NCBI GenBank assembly: GCA_029204225.1 | Contig: CM055105.1 | Coordinates: forward strand, 10,618,551-10,682,550 | Length of the DNA stretch: 64,000 nt | Direction of reading: 5' to 3' | Origin: Diphasiastrum complanatum | Taxonomy: Eukaryota; Streptophyta; Lycopodiopsida; Lycopodiales; Lycopodiaceae | Program-made: the position numbers and the translations under genes | Shown here: positions 44,838 through 57,625 of the stretch, in pieces | Layout: each line of letters opens with the position of its first letter | Position numbering within the stretch: position 1 is the stretch's first letter | Notes under the pieces: model-generated | What the model was told of the DNA's origin: nothing | The model's input: the letters and a program-made list of their open reading frames with translations, nothing else | The model's database searches: none

Positions 44838-47800
44838 TTGGAGCACAGTGAGAAATTAACATCTTTCAATTATGCAATGTGGAAGATTAGAATGGAATCA
44901 TTATTGATTCTACAGGATGTAATGGACATTGTGAGTGGAGCTGAAGAAGAATTTGCAACACCTAATGAAGCTGCAACATTCAACAAAAGAACCAGAATTG
45001 CCCTTCATTTTATAAAAATGAATGTCACAAATGAAGTGCTAAGAGAGATCAGTACATGCACCACTACCAAGGAGGCTTGGGACACTCTAAAAACAATCTA
45101 TGAAATGAAGAATACTTCTAGATTGCCTACACTTAGAAACCAAATCTTTCTAAGTTATCAAAGAGTAGATGAGAGTGCTCATCATATGTAATGAGTAAAT
45201 GATCTTCATCAATAGTTGGATGGTATTGGAGATGCTCTTAAGAACACTGAACTTGTTCAAGTAGTCCTTAATGGACTTAGAGATGAGTATGACAATATTG
45301 TGCAGCCTTATGCTGTTAGGGAGGAACTTCCATCCTTGGAGACACTGCAAGGTGTTTTCGTTGCTGAAGAAAGCAGGCAAGAGAACAAGATGCTGAGGAT
45401 TAACAAACTTTCATTGAAAGATGGTGGAGATGACAAAGCACTCTTCATCAAAGACAAGTCAAGAGGTAAGGGCAAAAGTCAACAACACTTCAAGAAGAAC
45501 AAAGCCAAAGAAGGTGGTAAGGATCAATCCTCACAAGTTGTAGCATCCATGGCAAGAAGAAGCTGTTTAAGATCAAATGTTTATTCTGTGGCAAGAAAGG
45601 CCACTATGCATCAAACTATTTCAAGAAGAAGAACCAATCTAAACAAACTAACCTTACTAATGAGGATGAGTGTGAGGGTGTTGAGAGTGAAAGAGAGGAT
45701 TATTTAATGATATCTAGTTTTTCATCTTTTTCTTTCAAGAATGAAGAAATATGGTGGATAGATAGTGGGGCTAGTTCCCATATGTTTAGTTCTAGAAACT
45801 CTTTCACAAGTCTCATGCCATATCTAGGTGTAAAAAGATCAATCTATACTGCTAATGATGTAGAGTGTAGAATTGAAAGAATAGGAAGTATTCCACTACA
45901 TGCATCATCATCAAAATCTTTTTGTTTGCATGATGTAGTTTATGTACCTAGACTAACCAAAAATCTCATTAGTGTAGGACAATTGTATTGGATGTCAAGT
46001 TTCATGTTGACAAGTGTATAATCTCAAGACTTGGAAAATGATGTTATTGCTAGAGGATCTAGAATTGGAAAGTTGTACAAACTATATTCTAGGAAGAGTA
46101 CTAACATTTCAGATATTGCTTATGAGACCAAGGTTCTTTAGGAGGATCTGTGGCATAAGAGATTGAAACATCCCAATTTTAAATCCATGAAATCTTTGGT
46201 CAAGGAAGGAAAAGTTGTTGGACTACCAAAGACACTGTCAAAGGAGCTTCAACCTTGTGAAGCTTGTGTTTTGGCAAAATCACACAAATGGCCTTTTCCA
46301 AGATCAAACATCAAAACACAGCATCCATTTGAACTCGTGCACTCTGATGTTGTTTTCTTTGTAGATGATTATACAAGATATTTTTGGATCTATATGTTGT
46401 CTTCTAAAGCCATGGTTTATGATGTTTTTCTTACTTTCAAAGCTTATGTAGAAAAGCAGTTTACTTTCAAGTTGAAAGCTTTGAGAAGTGATAATGGAGG
46501 TGAATACACCTTCAATAAGTTTAAAGACTTTTATGAGAGAGAGAAAATACAAAGATAATTTTCTTGTTCTTATACTCCTCAGCAAAATGGAGTTGCTGAG
46601 AGAAAAAATAAAACTTTGTGTGAATGTGCAAAAGCCATTAGGCTAGAAGCATCTCTGCCTAAAGAATTTTGGGGAGAAACAGTTGCATGTGCAAATTATC
46701 TTTGTAATAGGCTTCCTAATCTTGCAATAGAAGGAAGCATCTCTGCCTAAAGAATTTTGGGGAGAAGCAGTTGCATGTGCAAATTATCTTTGTAATAGGC
46801 TTCCTAATCTTGCAATAGAAGGAAGAACACCATTTGAGATGTTGTATAAAAAAAAGCCTAAGGTAGATCATCTTAGGATCTTTGGTTGTGTATGCTTTGT
46901 GCATGTACCTTTAGAGACTAGAAAGAAGGATGATCCTAGTGCTGTTAAAGGAATTTTTGTAGGATATGCATCTACTAAAAAAGCATACAAAGTATATTTT
47001 CCCTCTACTGACAAAAAAGTTGTAAGTAGAGATGTGATCTTTCATGAAGATCAGAAGTTTGACTTGGATGAAGCACAGATCAAGGAGTCTCATGCAAGAT
47101 CTACAGTCATTAATCTTGATGCTGCTCAAGAAGTGGTGAGGCCGAGGCTCGAGGAGGAGAAACTTCAAGCACCTGCACCAAGAAGATCTACAAGAGAAAG
47201 ATCCGAACCAAGAAGGCTCACATATGATGAGGAAGGAAGACAAGTGGAAGGCGAAACTTCCTATCATACTCTCTTCATATTAGATGAAGAGCCTAAAGAT
47301 GTCCAAGAAGCACTTCAATCCAAGATGTGGGTTGAAGCAATCACCCAAGAGTTTGAAGCCTTGATGTCAAACAACACATGGGAGCTTGTGGAGCCACCAA
47401 ACAATATGCATGTCATTGAATGTAAGTGAGTTTTCAAGATCAAGTATAATAATGATGGATTTATCAACGAATATAAAACAAGACTTTGTGCCAAAGGCTA
47501 ATCTCAAATCAAAGGTCTTGACTATGAAGACACCTTTGCACGAGTTGCAAAAATGGTAACAATCAGAATACTTATATCTCTTGCATGTTATCACAATTGG
47601 AGGATGTTTCAGCTTGATGTCTCTAATGCCTTTCTCAATGGTTACCTTGAGGAGGAGATTTACATGGAGCAACCACCTGGATTTGTGAAAGAAGGTGAAG
47701 AATCAAAAGTTTGTCTTTTGTTCAAAAGTCTCTATGGACTAAAACAAGCACCAAGGTCTTGGTATGCAAGGCTCAACTCCTATCTCATATCACTCAGATT

Positions 47801-48845
47801 TTGTCTTAGTGAATATGATCCCTCTTTGTATATTAATTTTGTAATTAACTTTGCAGTTATTCTGCTCATCTATGTAGATGATATCATTCTTTGTGGAAAT
47901 AATGAGAAGCTAGTTGAAGAAACTAAGCATGCACTTGGTAGTGAGTTTAAGATGCAGGACTTAGGAGTTCTTCACTATATTTTAGGCCTTGAAATTGATT
48001 TTTGGAAAGGTCATGCCTTTATAAGTCAAAGTAGATATGCACTTTCCATGCTCAAGAAATTTCAAATGGAAAACTGTAAAGACATAGATACAGCAATGAA
48101 GCACATTGTAAAAGTTCCTATGAAAGTTGATGAAATTTTTTTTGAGGACATCACTCTTTATAGGAGTCTTATTGGCTCACTTATATGGTTAATTGTAACT
48201 AGGCCTGATCTAAGCTTTAGTGTGCATAAGCTAAGTCAACACATGCAGGATCCAAAGATATATCATTGAAAGTTAGCTAAAAGAATCTTGAGATATCTAT
48301 CTTCTACCTTAGACTATGGATTGATCTATAAAGGAGAAGATCTAACTTTGGTTGATTTTTCAGATTCAGATTTTGCAGGAGACAGGTTGGATAGAAAATC
48401 CACAAGTGCTTACACAATTTTTTTTGGAGGGAATTTAGTTTCTTGGCTATCAAAGAAGTAAGCAACTATATCCTTATCATCCTGTGAAGCTGAATACAAA
48501 TCTTTTAAAACCACAACAAAAAAGGTTTTATGGATCAAAAAGCTACTCTTGGAGCTAAAGTGTTATGGAGATGAAGACCTTCCAATTATCAGGAATGATA
48601 ATATTTCAGCTCAGGCTCTTGCAAATAATCGTGTGTTCCATGCAAGGAGCAAACACATCGAGGTAGCTCATCATTTTATAAGAGAAAAAGTTATTGGGAG
48701 AGAGATCTTATTGGAGCATGTTGAATCTTCAGATTGTGTTGCACATCTTCTCACCAAGCCATTGCTCAAGAATGTCTTTATCAAGATGAGGTCTAACCTT
48801 GGCCTAATTTCAAAGTCTATGTTAGATAGGAACATATATTTTAAG
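44838..48845 (+). pseudogene. copia gag-pol, almost complete but broken
   Basis: Plus strand. Gag (YAMWKIRMESLLILQDVMD, RIALHFIKMNVTNEVL) with stops near 45190, its tail (LETLQGVFVAEESR) and zinc knuckle (CLFCGKKGHYASNYF, last Cys lost), protease (WWIDSGASSHMF), GAG-pre-integrase (VVYVPRLTKNLISVGQ), integrase (LVHSD, FVDDYTRYFWIYM, RSDNGGEYTFNKF, YTPQQNGVAERKNKTLCECA), an 88-bp duplication at 46646-46821, linker, RT (FQLDVSNAFLNGYLEEEIYM, LIYVDDIILCGNN), RNase H (FSDSDFAGDRLDRKSTSAYT, SCEAEYKSF, ARSKHIEVAHHF) and end (MRSNLGLISKSML). At least eight stops or frame shifts. All domains stand in the normal copia order, making this the most complete element of the window. Confidence 0.92.
46646..46821 (+). 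repeat. 88-bp tandem duplication inside integrase
   Basis: Units 46646-46733 and 46734-46821 start GAAGCATCTCTGCC and differ at one base (GAGAAACAG versus GAGAAGCAG). 88 is not a multiple of three, so it breaks the frame. Confidence 0.97.
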
Positions 48846-48851
48846 GAGGAT

Positions 48852-49466
48852 TGTGAATATTAGTAAAATAATATCTTCCTATCTCGATTTTTGGGGCCAT
48901 GACCATGTTATTTCCATTGTAAACTTTATTGTACATAAAGGTATGTGAATTGAGCACGTAACCTTCTAGGATAGGTTGAGTTTGAGTTAGGTAGATTCAA
49001 ATTTGATGTCATGTAAAAGTTTAGTTTACATGCAATATCCATGTATGCAGTTATACATGTGGATCCATGTTAGTTGAGCTAACTGAGTTAAGTGGTCTTT
49101 CCATGCAACTCCACTATAGAAATTCGAGTCTCTTTGATGTAGGAAAATTTTGGCATGTTTTGCCATATTGTGAATATTGAGATTTTGGTGTTTTGGACTC
49201 ATTCTCTCTTTACCCGAGTTGTAAAGTGTTGATTTTCTCTCTCTACCTGAGAGCAGTCTGCTTTTTCCATATTGAGCACTTAGAATTATTTTTGACATTC
49301 ATTCCTCATAGTGAGAAGTTATTTTTTTCAGTCTGATGTATGCCATTGTGCTCTTGTCTTAGATTTTTCAAGTAATCTATTCTTTGATCAATCTTGTGCA
49401 ATCACAACATCTCAGTAAGATCCTGTAAGGTGTGTGGTGAAGTTCACACGTGCTAAAAACTTCACA
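48852..49466 (+). repeat. copia 3' LTR
   Basis: Starts TGTGAATATTAG after TTAAGGAGGAT and ends CGTGCTAAAAACTTCACA, where copia RT coding of another copy starts at once. About 615 bp. No second copy in the window. Confidence 0.7.
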
Positions 49467-50000
49467 TAGATTTCATTTTCATTAGTCAAACTAAGTATGC
49501 TCAAAGTTTGCTCAATAGATTCAAGATGCAAGATTGCAAGCATGTAGAAACACCAATGGAGCAAGATGTAAATGTGCTCAATAAAAGTGATGAAGCATCC
49601 TTTATGGACATCACTCTTTATAGGCAACTTATAGGCTCCTTAATGTGGATCACCATAACTAGGCCTAATCTATGTTTTAGTGTGTGTAGGCTAAGTCAAT
49701 ATATGCAAGATCCATTAGTGATACATTGGAAAAATGCTAAAAGGATCTTGAGATACATCTCTGGTACTCTAGATCATGGAATTCTCTACAAAGGAAATGT
49801 CATTGATTTGCATGCGTTTAGTGACTCTAATTTTGCAGGTGACAAAAAGGATAGGCAGTCCACAAGTGCCTATGCAACATTCATTGGTGGAGGAGTAGTT
49901 TCTTGGTTGTCAAAGAAACAAGACCACTTCAAAGAGGTGCATTTGTGAAGTTAAGATCAGCCCTAGGGTCGATAAGCAAGTCTATGTTATCTTCAAACTA
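49467..50000 (+). pseudogene. copia RT-RNase H fragment with internal deletion
   Basis: Plus strand: LLNRFKMQDCKHVETPMEQD, LIGSLMWITITRPNLCFSVC, RLSQYMQDPLVIHWKNAKRI, FSDSNFAGDKKDRQSTSAYA and VVSWLSKKQ. After KKQD it jumps to the element end (KLRSALGSISKSML-like, about 49948-49990) before GTGAGGAGGAG. Closely related to the copia at 54.8-57.6 kb. Confidence 0.85.
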
Positions 50001-50014
50001 GTTGTGAGGAGGAG

Positions 50015-50159
50015 TGTTAAATTTACACAAGCACAATTACCACTTGTAAATGACTTTGAGGCTATGTTGTGGGATGTCACACGTGCCAAAAGCATAGGAT
50101 ACCTTATTATTGTCAATTTTCAAAGAAAAAGGACAAATATTGATTGTACTATCAATCAT
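50015..50159 (+). repeat. copia 3' LTR, truncated at 50160
   Basis: Starts TGTTAAATTTACACAAGC after GAGGAGGAG. It is related to the minus-strand LTR starting at 54798 (shared GTCACACGTGCCAAA and GCATAGGAT). It stops where the large LTR element begins at 50160. Confidence 0.75.
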
Positions 50160-50966
50160 TGTTGGAAGTATTTCTAGTGAGTGCGGTGGCTAGATCTACT
50201 TACGGGTGTAGTGTAGGGATGTAGAGATTCGTCCACTTTTTAACTTTCTACAATAAGCTTCAATGTAAATATGGACAGGAATGAGAGCACTAAGGCTTAC
50301 CCAACTAGTGCCCAAACGGAAATAAACTAATTAGTAACAACAATAAAAATCCTTGCTAAGCCCAACTAGCAAGGTGACTAGACTAATCCTAGATTAACAC
50401 CCGAAGGGTAATAAAATGAGATTGCGGCTAATACTAAACAAATAAGCAATAATGAACATGCCACAATAAAACCGATGAAAAGGAGACAAGAGGAGGCCCG
50501 AGCACCTTCCCTCAAGCTATGCACCTTTCCAAGGGGAACACAAATGAAATAGAATGATAATTCTCCAAGATAGAGAGCAAGATAGCTTAATCTCAAAAGT
50601 ATTATTTACAATGCAAATACCTCTCCTTTTATGGCAAGGAGGGTCTTCCATAAGTATCTACTAATTTATAGGACTTAATCTGTTCTTAGCCTTTCTAGAA
50701 CTTCTAACTTAGGATTTAGAACTTCAATTTCTTAACTTAAGACAACTTAAGATAAAATATTTCTAATCTTAAGTTTCCTAAGTCTAAGTTCTAAATCTAA
50801 GTTTTAAGCTATTTTATTATCATTTAAGCTTCTACTCATGGACTTATAAAACACATGCCATGGCTTGAAGTTTATTGACAGATACTCATACGTGGTCTTA
50901 CAAAACACATGCCACGAAGTTTTATTATTATTTTTTATTTTCTCTGTGTTAGCACAGTTGCTAACA
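50160..50966 (-). repeat. 3' LTR of the large unknown LTR element (about 807 bp)
   Basis: Minus strand starts TGTTAGCAACTGTGCTAACA at 50966, directly after the polypurine tract, and ends CACTCACTAGAAATACTTCC AACA at 50160. The part 50160-50894 is repeated at 58567-59307 with roughly 95% match by eye. Ends TGTT...AACA are inverted, as in LTRs. A 72-73 codon frame present in both copies is taken as chance. Confidence 0.85.
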
Positions 50967-50980
50967 TTATCCCCCTCCTT
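50967..50980 (-). promoter_or_regulatory. polypurine tract
   Basis: Minus strand AAGGAGGGGGATAA right before the LTR start TGTTAGCA; sets element direction as minus. Confidence 0.8.
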
Positions 50981-51100
50981 ATTGGATTGGTGGTCCCACA
51001 CCAATTGACGTCTTTTCGTCCTGGATTTTTTGTGCCTCTTGGAGGGAGACTATTGTTGTCAGGAGTGGTAGATGGTCATCCCGATGCCCTCCATCATTTG

Positions 51101-53929
51101 TCACCGTAATTTGTTCAGGAAGGGCATGGGTTTGTAATAATGGAGAATACCCTGGAGAAAGTTATGGGTTTTCCATAGCTCCACCATATCAACGTGCAGG
51201 GCGGAAGTAAGTGTAGCGCGATAATAGAGCCTTGCAACGTTGATATGGTCGTCTTGCATGCGCAAGGGTTTATTGATGTCAAGGGCAATTGGGGGTAACC
51301 CTCGATCCCAAAAACCTCTGAGTTCTGCCAAAAATGCCACTAGGCCGCAATTATCCGCAAAATATTTGACATCGCGATCAGGATTGCCATGGTGCTTCTG
51401 GTAGAAGACTCGACAATTGGTGACCATGTCTTCGGCTAAGTTGCCGGTATCGACTCCTGTGAGCTTAGGCCAAAAGATTCTGTTTTTGACCTTGGTGGCA
51501 GAAAACGGTTCTCGCCTCGCTACTAGATAGTAATAAAGATTGGTGCGCATGTAGGAGGGAGCTTCAAGATACCGTGTCATTGAGGTCTTACTTTGCAGGA
51601 AGAGCTGATGGCGCCAGAGAGGTTGTGGATCTAGGAGTTTGACTGTTGCTTTATGTGTTTGACATTGGTCCAAATCTGGCATTATGTACCCACCTCGCTC
51701 TTTCGTTGTTGGGTACTTCTTTGCAAACTCCTGAGAGACGTGCAACTCATTGCTTGGTTCTGTGGGCGTGATTCTGTGCCGGATGGAAGGGGCTTCAGAG
51801 ACAATCTCGTATTCAGTTTGTGGATCGGGATCAGGAGATAGAGGAGGCGAGGGGTTAGCTTCTGCAATTCGTTGTGATTTAGGAAAAAAGTGTCGTGGAA
51901 TGAAGGTGGGATTAGTGGTGTCGAGGGGGTTAGACGCGATGGAAGAGAAAAGAAAATCTTGAGAGCTGGTACTCCCAGAGCTTGATGGATTGGTTGGTAT
52001 TTGAGCTCCTTGCCCTAGGGGTTGGCTTTGAAATGCAGAGCCTTGGGTTGTAGGAGGAGGCTATTGAAATCCTGCGCCATCTCCACCATCGGGTCCATCA
52101 AAGTGGTGTCCCGAATCATGAAAGTGGGCGTGCTCTGCATGAACCGATGGTGTCGACTGGGCAGCAGCCTTTAAGCGTTCTTCCAGGGTGGCTATGTGCT
52201 GGTTTAGGGCCTCGACGCTGAAGTCCACCATTTCCAAGTGTTCCTTCATAGTGAAACGTGCTGCTTGTGAATCTGCTACAGCCTCATCCTTCTCAACTTT
52301 GAGGGTATCGATTATTTGCTGCATGTTGGATACCTTCAGTTGGAGTTGGTTCTGGAGATGGATTAGCATCTGTTGTTGTTGTTGATTGTAATTCGTGAGG
52401 TTCTGGATCTGCAGCTGTTGTTGTTTGGTTTTCTCCTCTAGCCTTGCTTTTTCTTTCTGAAGGCCCACCATAGCACCATCATCGAATTGTTGCATAATGT
52501 GTTGTCTCCCTAGGGTGCCGAATATATTGTATTGGAGCTCATTCACCAACCATACCACTTTTTGGGCTGTAAGGGGTAGCTGCTCCCAAGGACCAATGTC
52601 AGGTAGGTTGCATGTGTAGTTAGGATACAACATGAGGTTAAATGGTAGAAAATCAGGAGCAGGGCTAGACGGAGGTGTAGGAAAGGCAGGGAGGGGTGAT
52701 TGTGGTTTGAGGGTTGGGGAGAGACTATGTGGCGGAGATTGTGGGATTGGGTTAGTGGTGATAGTGGTTGATGGGAGTGCAGTTAGTGATTGTAAGGCAA
52801 AATCATCTACGTTGACTGTGGAGTCAAGTAGGGTGAAGATTTGTACAAACGAGGGCTTTTGTAGAAGTGTGGAAGGGAAGCCCGTGTTGAGAGTTAGTGA
52901 GGGTGTGGAGGTGATAGTAAATGGTGGGGGTGGTCGTGGGATTGTGAGAGCAAGTGATGGAGAGGAGATTGTTTGTGTGGACGAAATCATGCCCATAGGA
53001 TCAGAGCCAGAAGTGCTTGCCGTTAGGTACTCCTTTGGGATCTGAGATGGTTTAAGACTCCCTCCGGATTCAACATATTCTATCCCGATGTCGCTGGATA
53101 GAATATTATGTGGGATATCTGCTTCTGTGCTAACTGCCTTCTCTTTCTGCTTCTTAGTAGGTGGAGCTGATGAGACTGATTCTGTTATCGGTTGGGGGGT
53201 GGCTCACTTTTTTGTGCTTGGATAAATAGCATCCATCTCTTTGATGGCAGCCGCCGCCTTAGACCCCAATTGCTTGGTGACCAACATGTGGAGGAGATAC
53301 CCACATTTGGTAGTTGATTTGTGGGCTTTCAGGGCTCCGCACAGTTTCTCCGCTACCTTCTCAACCCACTTATAATTTTGAGTGGGGTCGTCCATGGTGA
53401 GGGTTAGAGAGAAGAGATCGCTCGGTGGGATGCGATCCATCTTGGTGGTATGTACTGCAACCATGGTGACGATGATCTCTGAGGCGACCTGTAGATGGGG
53501 ATCCGTGATGAGTCGGATAGCGATCCCGTCGTTGGTTTGGGCAATGGTTTTGTCGTCTTCTGTTAGAAACTTAGTGAAGTACTTGGCATCATAGCTGGTG
53601 CCCTTGCCATGGATTGTCTCTCCGAGATTAGAAAAGCCGACACTCTGAAGATCCCCCAGAGAGACGTTGATGATAGAATAATTGCCAGTCTTGGTTGTAA
53701 GCCGGAAAGTTTGGAACTCATCCGAATAGGTCAAGTAGGCTGCTCGGCTGAGGCTCTCGCTCTGCTAGTCCCAGAAAAGTGTTAGATCAAAGCCAAGGTT
53801 GGTGAGGATATCCTTGGCCAGTGTGAGCTGCTCGGTGTAATTCTTAAGAGAGATCATGATTATATCTCCTGAATAAGGACGAGGGGGTTTACGGCGATGC
53901 AAGCTCAGTGAGGAATCACGGGAAGCCAT
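51101..53929 (-). pseudogene. 943-codon reading frame of unknown family in an LTR element
   Basis: Minus strand, one continuous frame from ATG 53929 (MASRDSSLSLHRRKPPRPYS) to TGA/TAG after MPFLNKLR at 51101. It is broken only by TAG 53767-53765, a TGA near 53206-53204 and a TAG at 52063-52061; 2829 nt is a multiple of three and no frameshift is needed. Parts: N-terminal 240 residues of mixed composition (DPHLQVASEIIVTMVAVHTT, GYLLHMLVTKQLGSKAAAAI); a basic NLS-like PPTKKQKEK; a Pro/Ser/Thr-rich stretch (about 310-440); a Gln-rich coiled coil (KEKARLEEKTKQQQLQIQNL, LQNQLQLKVSNMQQIIDTLK); a His-rich stretch (HAEHAHFHDSGHH); another low-complexity linker; and a C-terminal 200 residues (SYMRTNLYYYLVARREPFSA, HINVARLYYRATLTSALHVD). 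No zinc knuckle, protease, RT or integrase. A Gag-like structural protein of a non-autonomous element, or a captured gene, are both possible. Confidence 0.6.
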
Positions 53930-54270
53930 GGCAGTGGTGATTTTAGATTGCTCTGAGAATTTTGAAAATTTTGAAAAAAATTTGGCATGAACTCGAGAGC
54001 AACAATCTAAAATGAACTCGTGGAGAGAGGGTGGAGACCTATATATAGACTTTTTTGGGCAGAAATTCGCAACTTCACCTAGAAACCGTCCTCAGTATCC
54101 ACGATTTGGTAATGATTGTAAAAATTACAGCAAATAAGGATCCTAAAACACTTGAAATGATGAGGGAAACAATAGATTATGATTTCATAAGATTAGCACA
54201 AGTTGAACCATCAAAATCCATAAAAAATCTATGCTTGAACCTCACTAAATGGCCCAAATCCTTGAAGAAG
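53930..54270 (-). promoter_or_regulatory. leader with TATA-like box before the unknown frame
   Basis: Minus strand CTATATATAGG at about 54048-54038 lies 110 bp upstream of the ATG at 53929, followed by CT-rich sequence. It could be an internal promoter. The words AATTCGC, also seen in 57.8-58.3 kb, show that this is the same leader, split by the copia insertion. Confidence 0.4.
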
Positions 54271-54798
54271 GCTTCACACGTGTGAAAGTACGGCCTCCCA
54301 CAGTCTGAGTACTGTACACCAGACCTACATTCAATCCTATAATTATTAGTAATCACAAGTACTCAAACAATTATGAACATAGAGAGCAATTGCACCATTA
54401 TGAGAGAAAAAACATGAAATTGCTTGATTGATTTTGGTGAGATATCATCACCTATATATACATGATCCATCACGGTTTTGGGCAGGTATGAGTAGCCCTA
54501 AACCTATCCCTAATGCTAATTTTGGTGGATCTTTCATCCCTACCAGGTTAGGGTTGGAATCTTGGAGATCCCTCAACAATGCAAAAATTACCAATAATAG
54601 CTCCTATTTTTTTTCCCTTGTATCTAAGCATAATTTGGACTCATTCCAAAGGTTCTAATACTTAGATCTACTTGAGAACATCCTTATGAATGGAATCCTA
54701 TGCTATTTGGCACGTGTGACAAGCCACATCATGACCATCTAACTATTTACAAGTCATATGACCAAAACTAGTCAAGCTAGAATTGTGAATTTTTAACA
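54271..54798 (-). repeat. 3' LTR of the inserted copia
   Basis: Minus strand starts TGTTAAAAATTCACAATTC at 54798 after AGTGAGGAGGAG. TATA-like GTATATATAGG near 54462-54452. The end is put near 54271 after CACACGTGTGAA, without a matching 5' LTR to confirm it. Confidence 0.65.
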
Positions 54799-54812
54799 CT
54801 CCTCCTCACTAT

Positions 54813-57625
54813 CTAGCTTGGTTCAATCATTGCTTTACTAATCACTCCAAGTGATGATCTGAACTTCATAAAAGGTGTCTTTTGAAGTGGTTTAGTAAGT
54901 AGATCAGCTACACATTCATTGCTTGGAACATGCTCCAAAGCAATCTCCTTGGCTTGCACCATTTCTCTCACAAAGTGATGGCATATCTCAATGTGCTTAG
55001 ATCTTGCATGGAAGATTGGGTTAGATGCAAGGTGTTGGACTGATATATTGTCATTGTAGATGATTGGTGCCTCCTCTAAATCCATGATCTTTAGTTCCAC
55101 CAATAATCTCTTGATCCAAAGTACCTCCTTTGTAGTGGTTGTCAAAGCTTTGTACTCGGCCTCGGTTGAAGATAGACATATAGTTTCTTGCTTTTTTGAA
55201 AGCCATGAAACCACACCTTCTCCTATGAAAGTTGAATATGCACTTGTTGATTTCCTATCCCTCTTGTCCCCTGAAAAATCTGAATCACTAAATGCATGAA
55301 GGTTAATCACATCTCCTCTATATAGAATCCCAAAATCCAATGTACCTGAGATGTATCTTAGAATCCTCTTAGCCTTTTTCCAATGGATATTCAATGGCTT
55401 TTGCATGGATTGGCTCAACCTACATACACTAAAGCTAAGATCTGGTCTAGTTATAGTGATCCACATTAAGGAACCTATAAGTTGCCTAAACAAAGTGATG
55501 TCCATGAAGGATCTTTCATCATCTTCATTTGGCACTTTTACATCTTGCTCCATTGGTGTGTCAACACTTTTGCATACTTCCATTTTAAACTTCTTCAAAA
55601 GACTTTGAGCATAGTTTACTTGACTTATAAAGATAAAATCAGACCCTCTAAGTACTTCTATGCCTAAGATGAAGTGAAGACACCCTAGATCTACCATCTT
55701 GAACTCTAAGGATAGATCTATCTTGATTTTTTCAATACCATCAACACTATTTCCACTAATGATGATGTCATCTACATAAATGAGTAAAAGTACAATACCA
55801 ACATCATCAAACTTCATGTAAAGAGTGGGATCATATTCACTTTGAACAAAAGAAAGTGAAATAAGATAGCAATGTAGTCTTGAATTCCAAGATCTCGAGG
55901 CTTGCTTCAAGCCATAGATGCTTCTTTGGAGATGACATACTTTGTTCTCCATTCCATGCTTGATGAACCCTTGTGGCTGCTCCATATAGATATGCTCTTC
56001 CAAAAAACCATTCAAGAAAGCATTAGAGACATCTATTTGACATAGAATCCATCCAAAATGTGATGCAAGTGCAATGATTAGTCTTATTGTGACCATCTTG
56101 GCCACGGGTGCAAAAGTTTCCTCATAGTCTATCCCTCTCTCTTGAGCATAACCTTTTGCAACTAATCTTGCTTTATGTTTGTTAACACTCCCATTTGCAT
56201 TCAACTTAAGCTTGAAGATCCACTTGCATCCTATTACATTCCTTTGAGGTCTCTCAACAAGCAACAAAGTTTCATTCTCAATCAAGACATCATACTCATC
56301 CAACATAGCTTTATACCATTCTTTGGAGTTCAATGCATCTTCAACATTAGACGGTTCTTCAAAACTAGATAAAGCATAAGAAGTGGATGAGATATCCTCA
56401 ACTTGTTGTCCTTTGCCTTGATATGTGAGCCTTGATGGCTCCACTTTTGCCCTTGAAGATCTCCTTGGTGTGATAGGTGGGTTTGGTGCTTGCTCCTCCA
56501 TGAGCTCCTCCTCAAAACCAAGATCTTGCTCCTCGGCCATCTTCTTCTTGATTGTTGGAGCACTTGAGCCTTCTTCAAGCATATGCATATGATGTTCATC
56601 AAAGATGACATCCCTTGAAACAACAAATTTGTTCAAAATGGGAGATAGACTTTGTAGCCCTTGCTTGAGCTTGCATATCCAAGCATGATCCCTCTTGTGG
56701 AAGATGGATCCTCCTTGGTTCTTGTTTCCAATGGCACATACACATAACATATACACCCAAAAACTTTCAAGTGATTAAGATTGGGTTTCTTTCCATACAA
56801 CATCTCATAAGGAGTTTTGCCTTCAATTGCTTTGCAAGACACCCTATTCATCAAATAGTTTGCGCATACAAGAGACTCACCCCAAAAGGATTTGGGCAAA
56901 CAAGCATCTAATCTTAAAGCCTTAGAACATTCACATAATGTTTTATTCCTTCTTTCAGCAACTTTATTTTGTTGAGGAGTGTAAGGACAAGAAGTCTCTT
57001 TCTTGATCCCTTCCTCCTCACAAAAGGCCTTGAACTCATTGGAGATGAATTCTCCACCATTGTCACTTCTAAGAATCTTGATGCTATGATTATGATGCTT
57101 TTCCACAAACAACTTGAACTTTACAAAAGTATCAAATACTTGAGACTTGAAGGAAAGTAAGAACACCCAACAATATCTTGAGTAGTCATCAATGAAGGTT
57201 AAAAACATGGATGAACCTCCATTAGATTTGGTGCTAGCAATGTGCACATCCGAGTGTATGAGTTCAAGAGGATGAGATGACTTTGTGATGGAGTTAGGAA
57301 ACACCTTCTTATGTGCCTTGGATAAGGCACAAGCTTCACAAACCTTGTCTTTCTTCCCAATAGACCTTGGTAGGCCTAAAACATAATCCTCCTTGATCAT
57401 AGCCTCCATGGAACCCGAGTTGACATGTCCAAGTTCTTTGTGCCATAAAGTAAAGGTAGATATCTTGCTCTTCTCGGCCAACATGACAACATTAGTATCC
57501 ACAAATGCATCCAGCTTATAAAGTTTGCCAAGTCTAGTGCCCTTAGCCACTATCTTACCCTTCTTCTTGATGAAACATTCATTTGAAGCAAAGTCAACAT
57601 TGAAACCATTGTCTACCATTTGGCC
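54813..57625 (-). pseudogene. copia integrase-RT-RNase H, best-preserved pol
   Basis: Two long overlapping minus frames. 57625-56633: GAG-pre-integrase (FIKKKGKIVAKGTRLGKLYK, LWHKELGHVNSG, CEACALSKAHKKVF), integrase core (LIHSDVH, TFIDDYSRYCWVFLLSFK, RSDNGGEFISNEF, YTPQQNKVAERRNKTLCECS) and GKTPYEMLYGKKPNLNHLKV. 56756-54813: linker, RT (WIFKLKLNANGSVNKHKARL, LIYVDDIIISGNSVDG), RNase H (HAFSDSDFSGDKRDRKSTSA, SSTEAEYKALTTTTKEVLWI, HARSKHIEICHHF, ADLLTKPL) and the end EPS. One frameshift near 56640-56750 separates them, and RT and RNase H motifs look intact. 5' LTR, gag and protease are missing: the right edge joins the leader of the large LTR element near 57626. Confidence 0.92.

Noticed and set aside
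50378-50596. 72-residue frame with a hydrophobic stretch, present also at 58791-59009
   Set aside because: It is conserved only because it lies in the two LTR copies of the same element; no homology known, and it starts inside the LTR.
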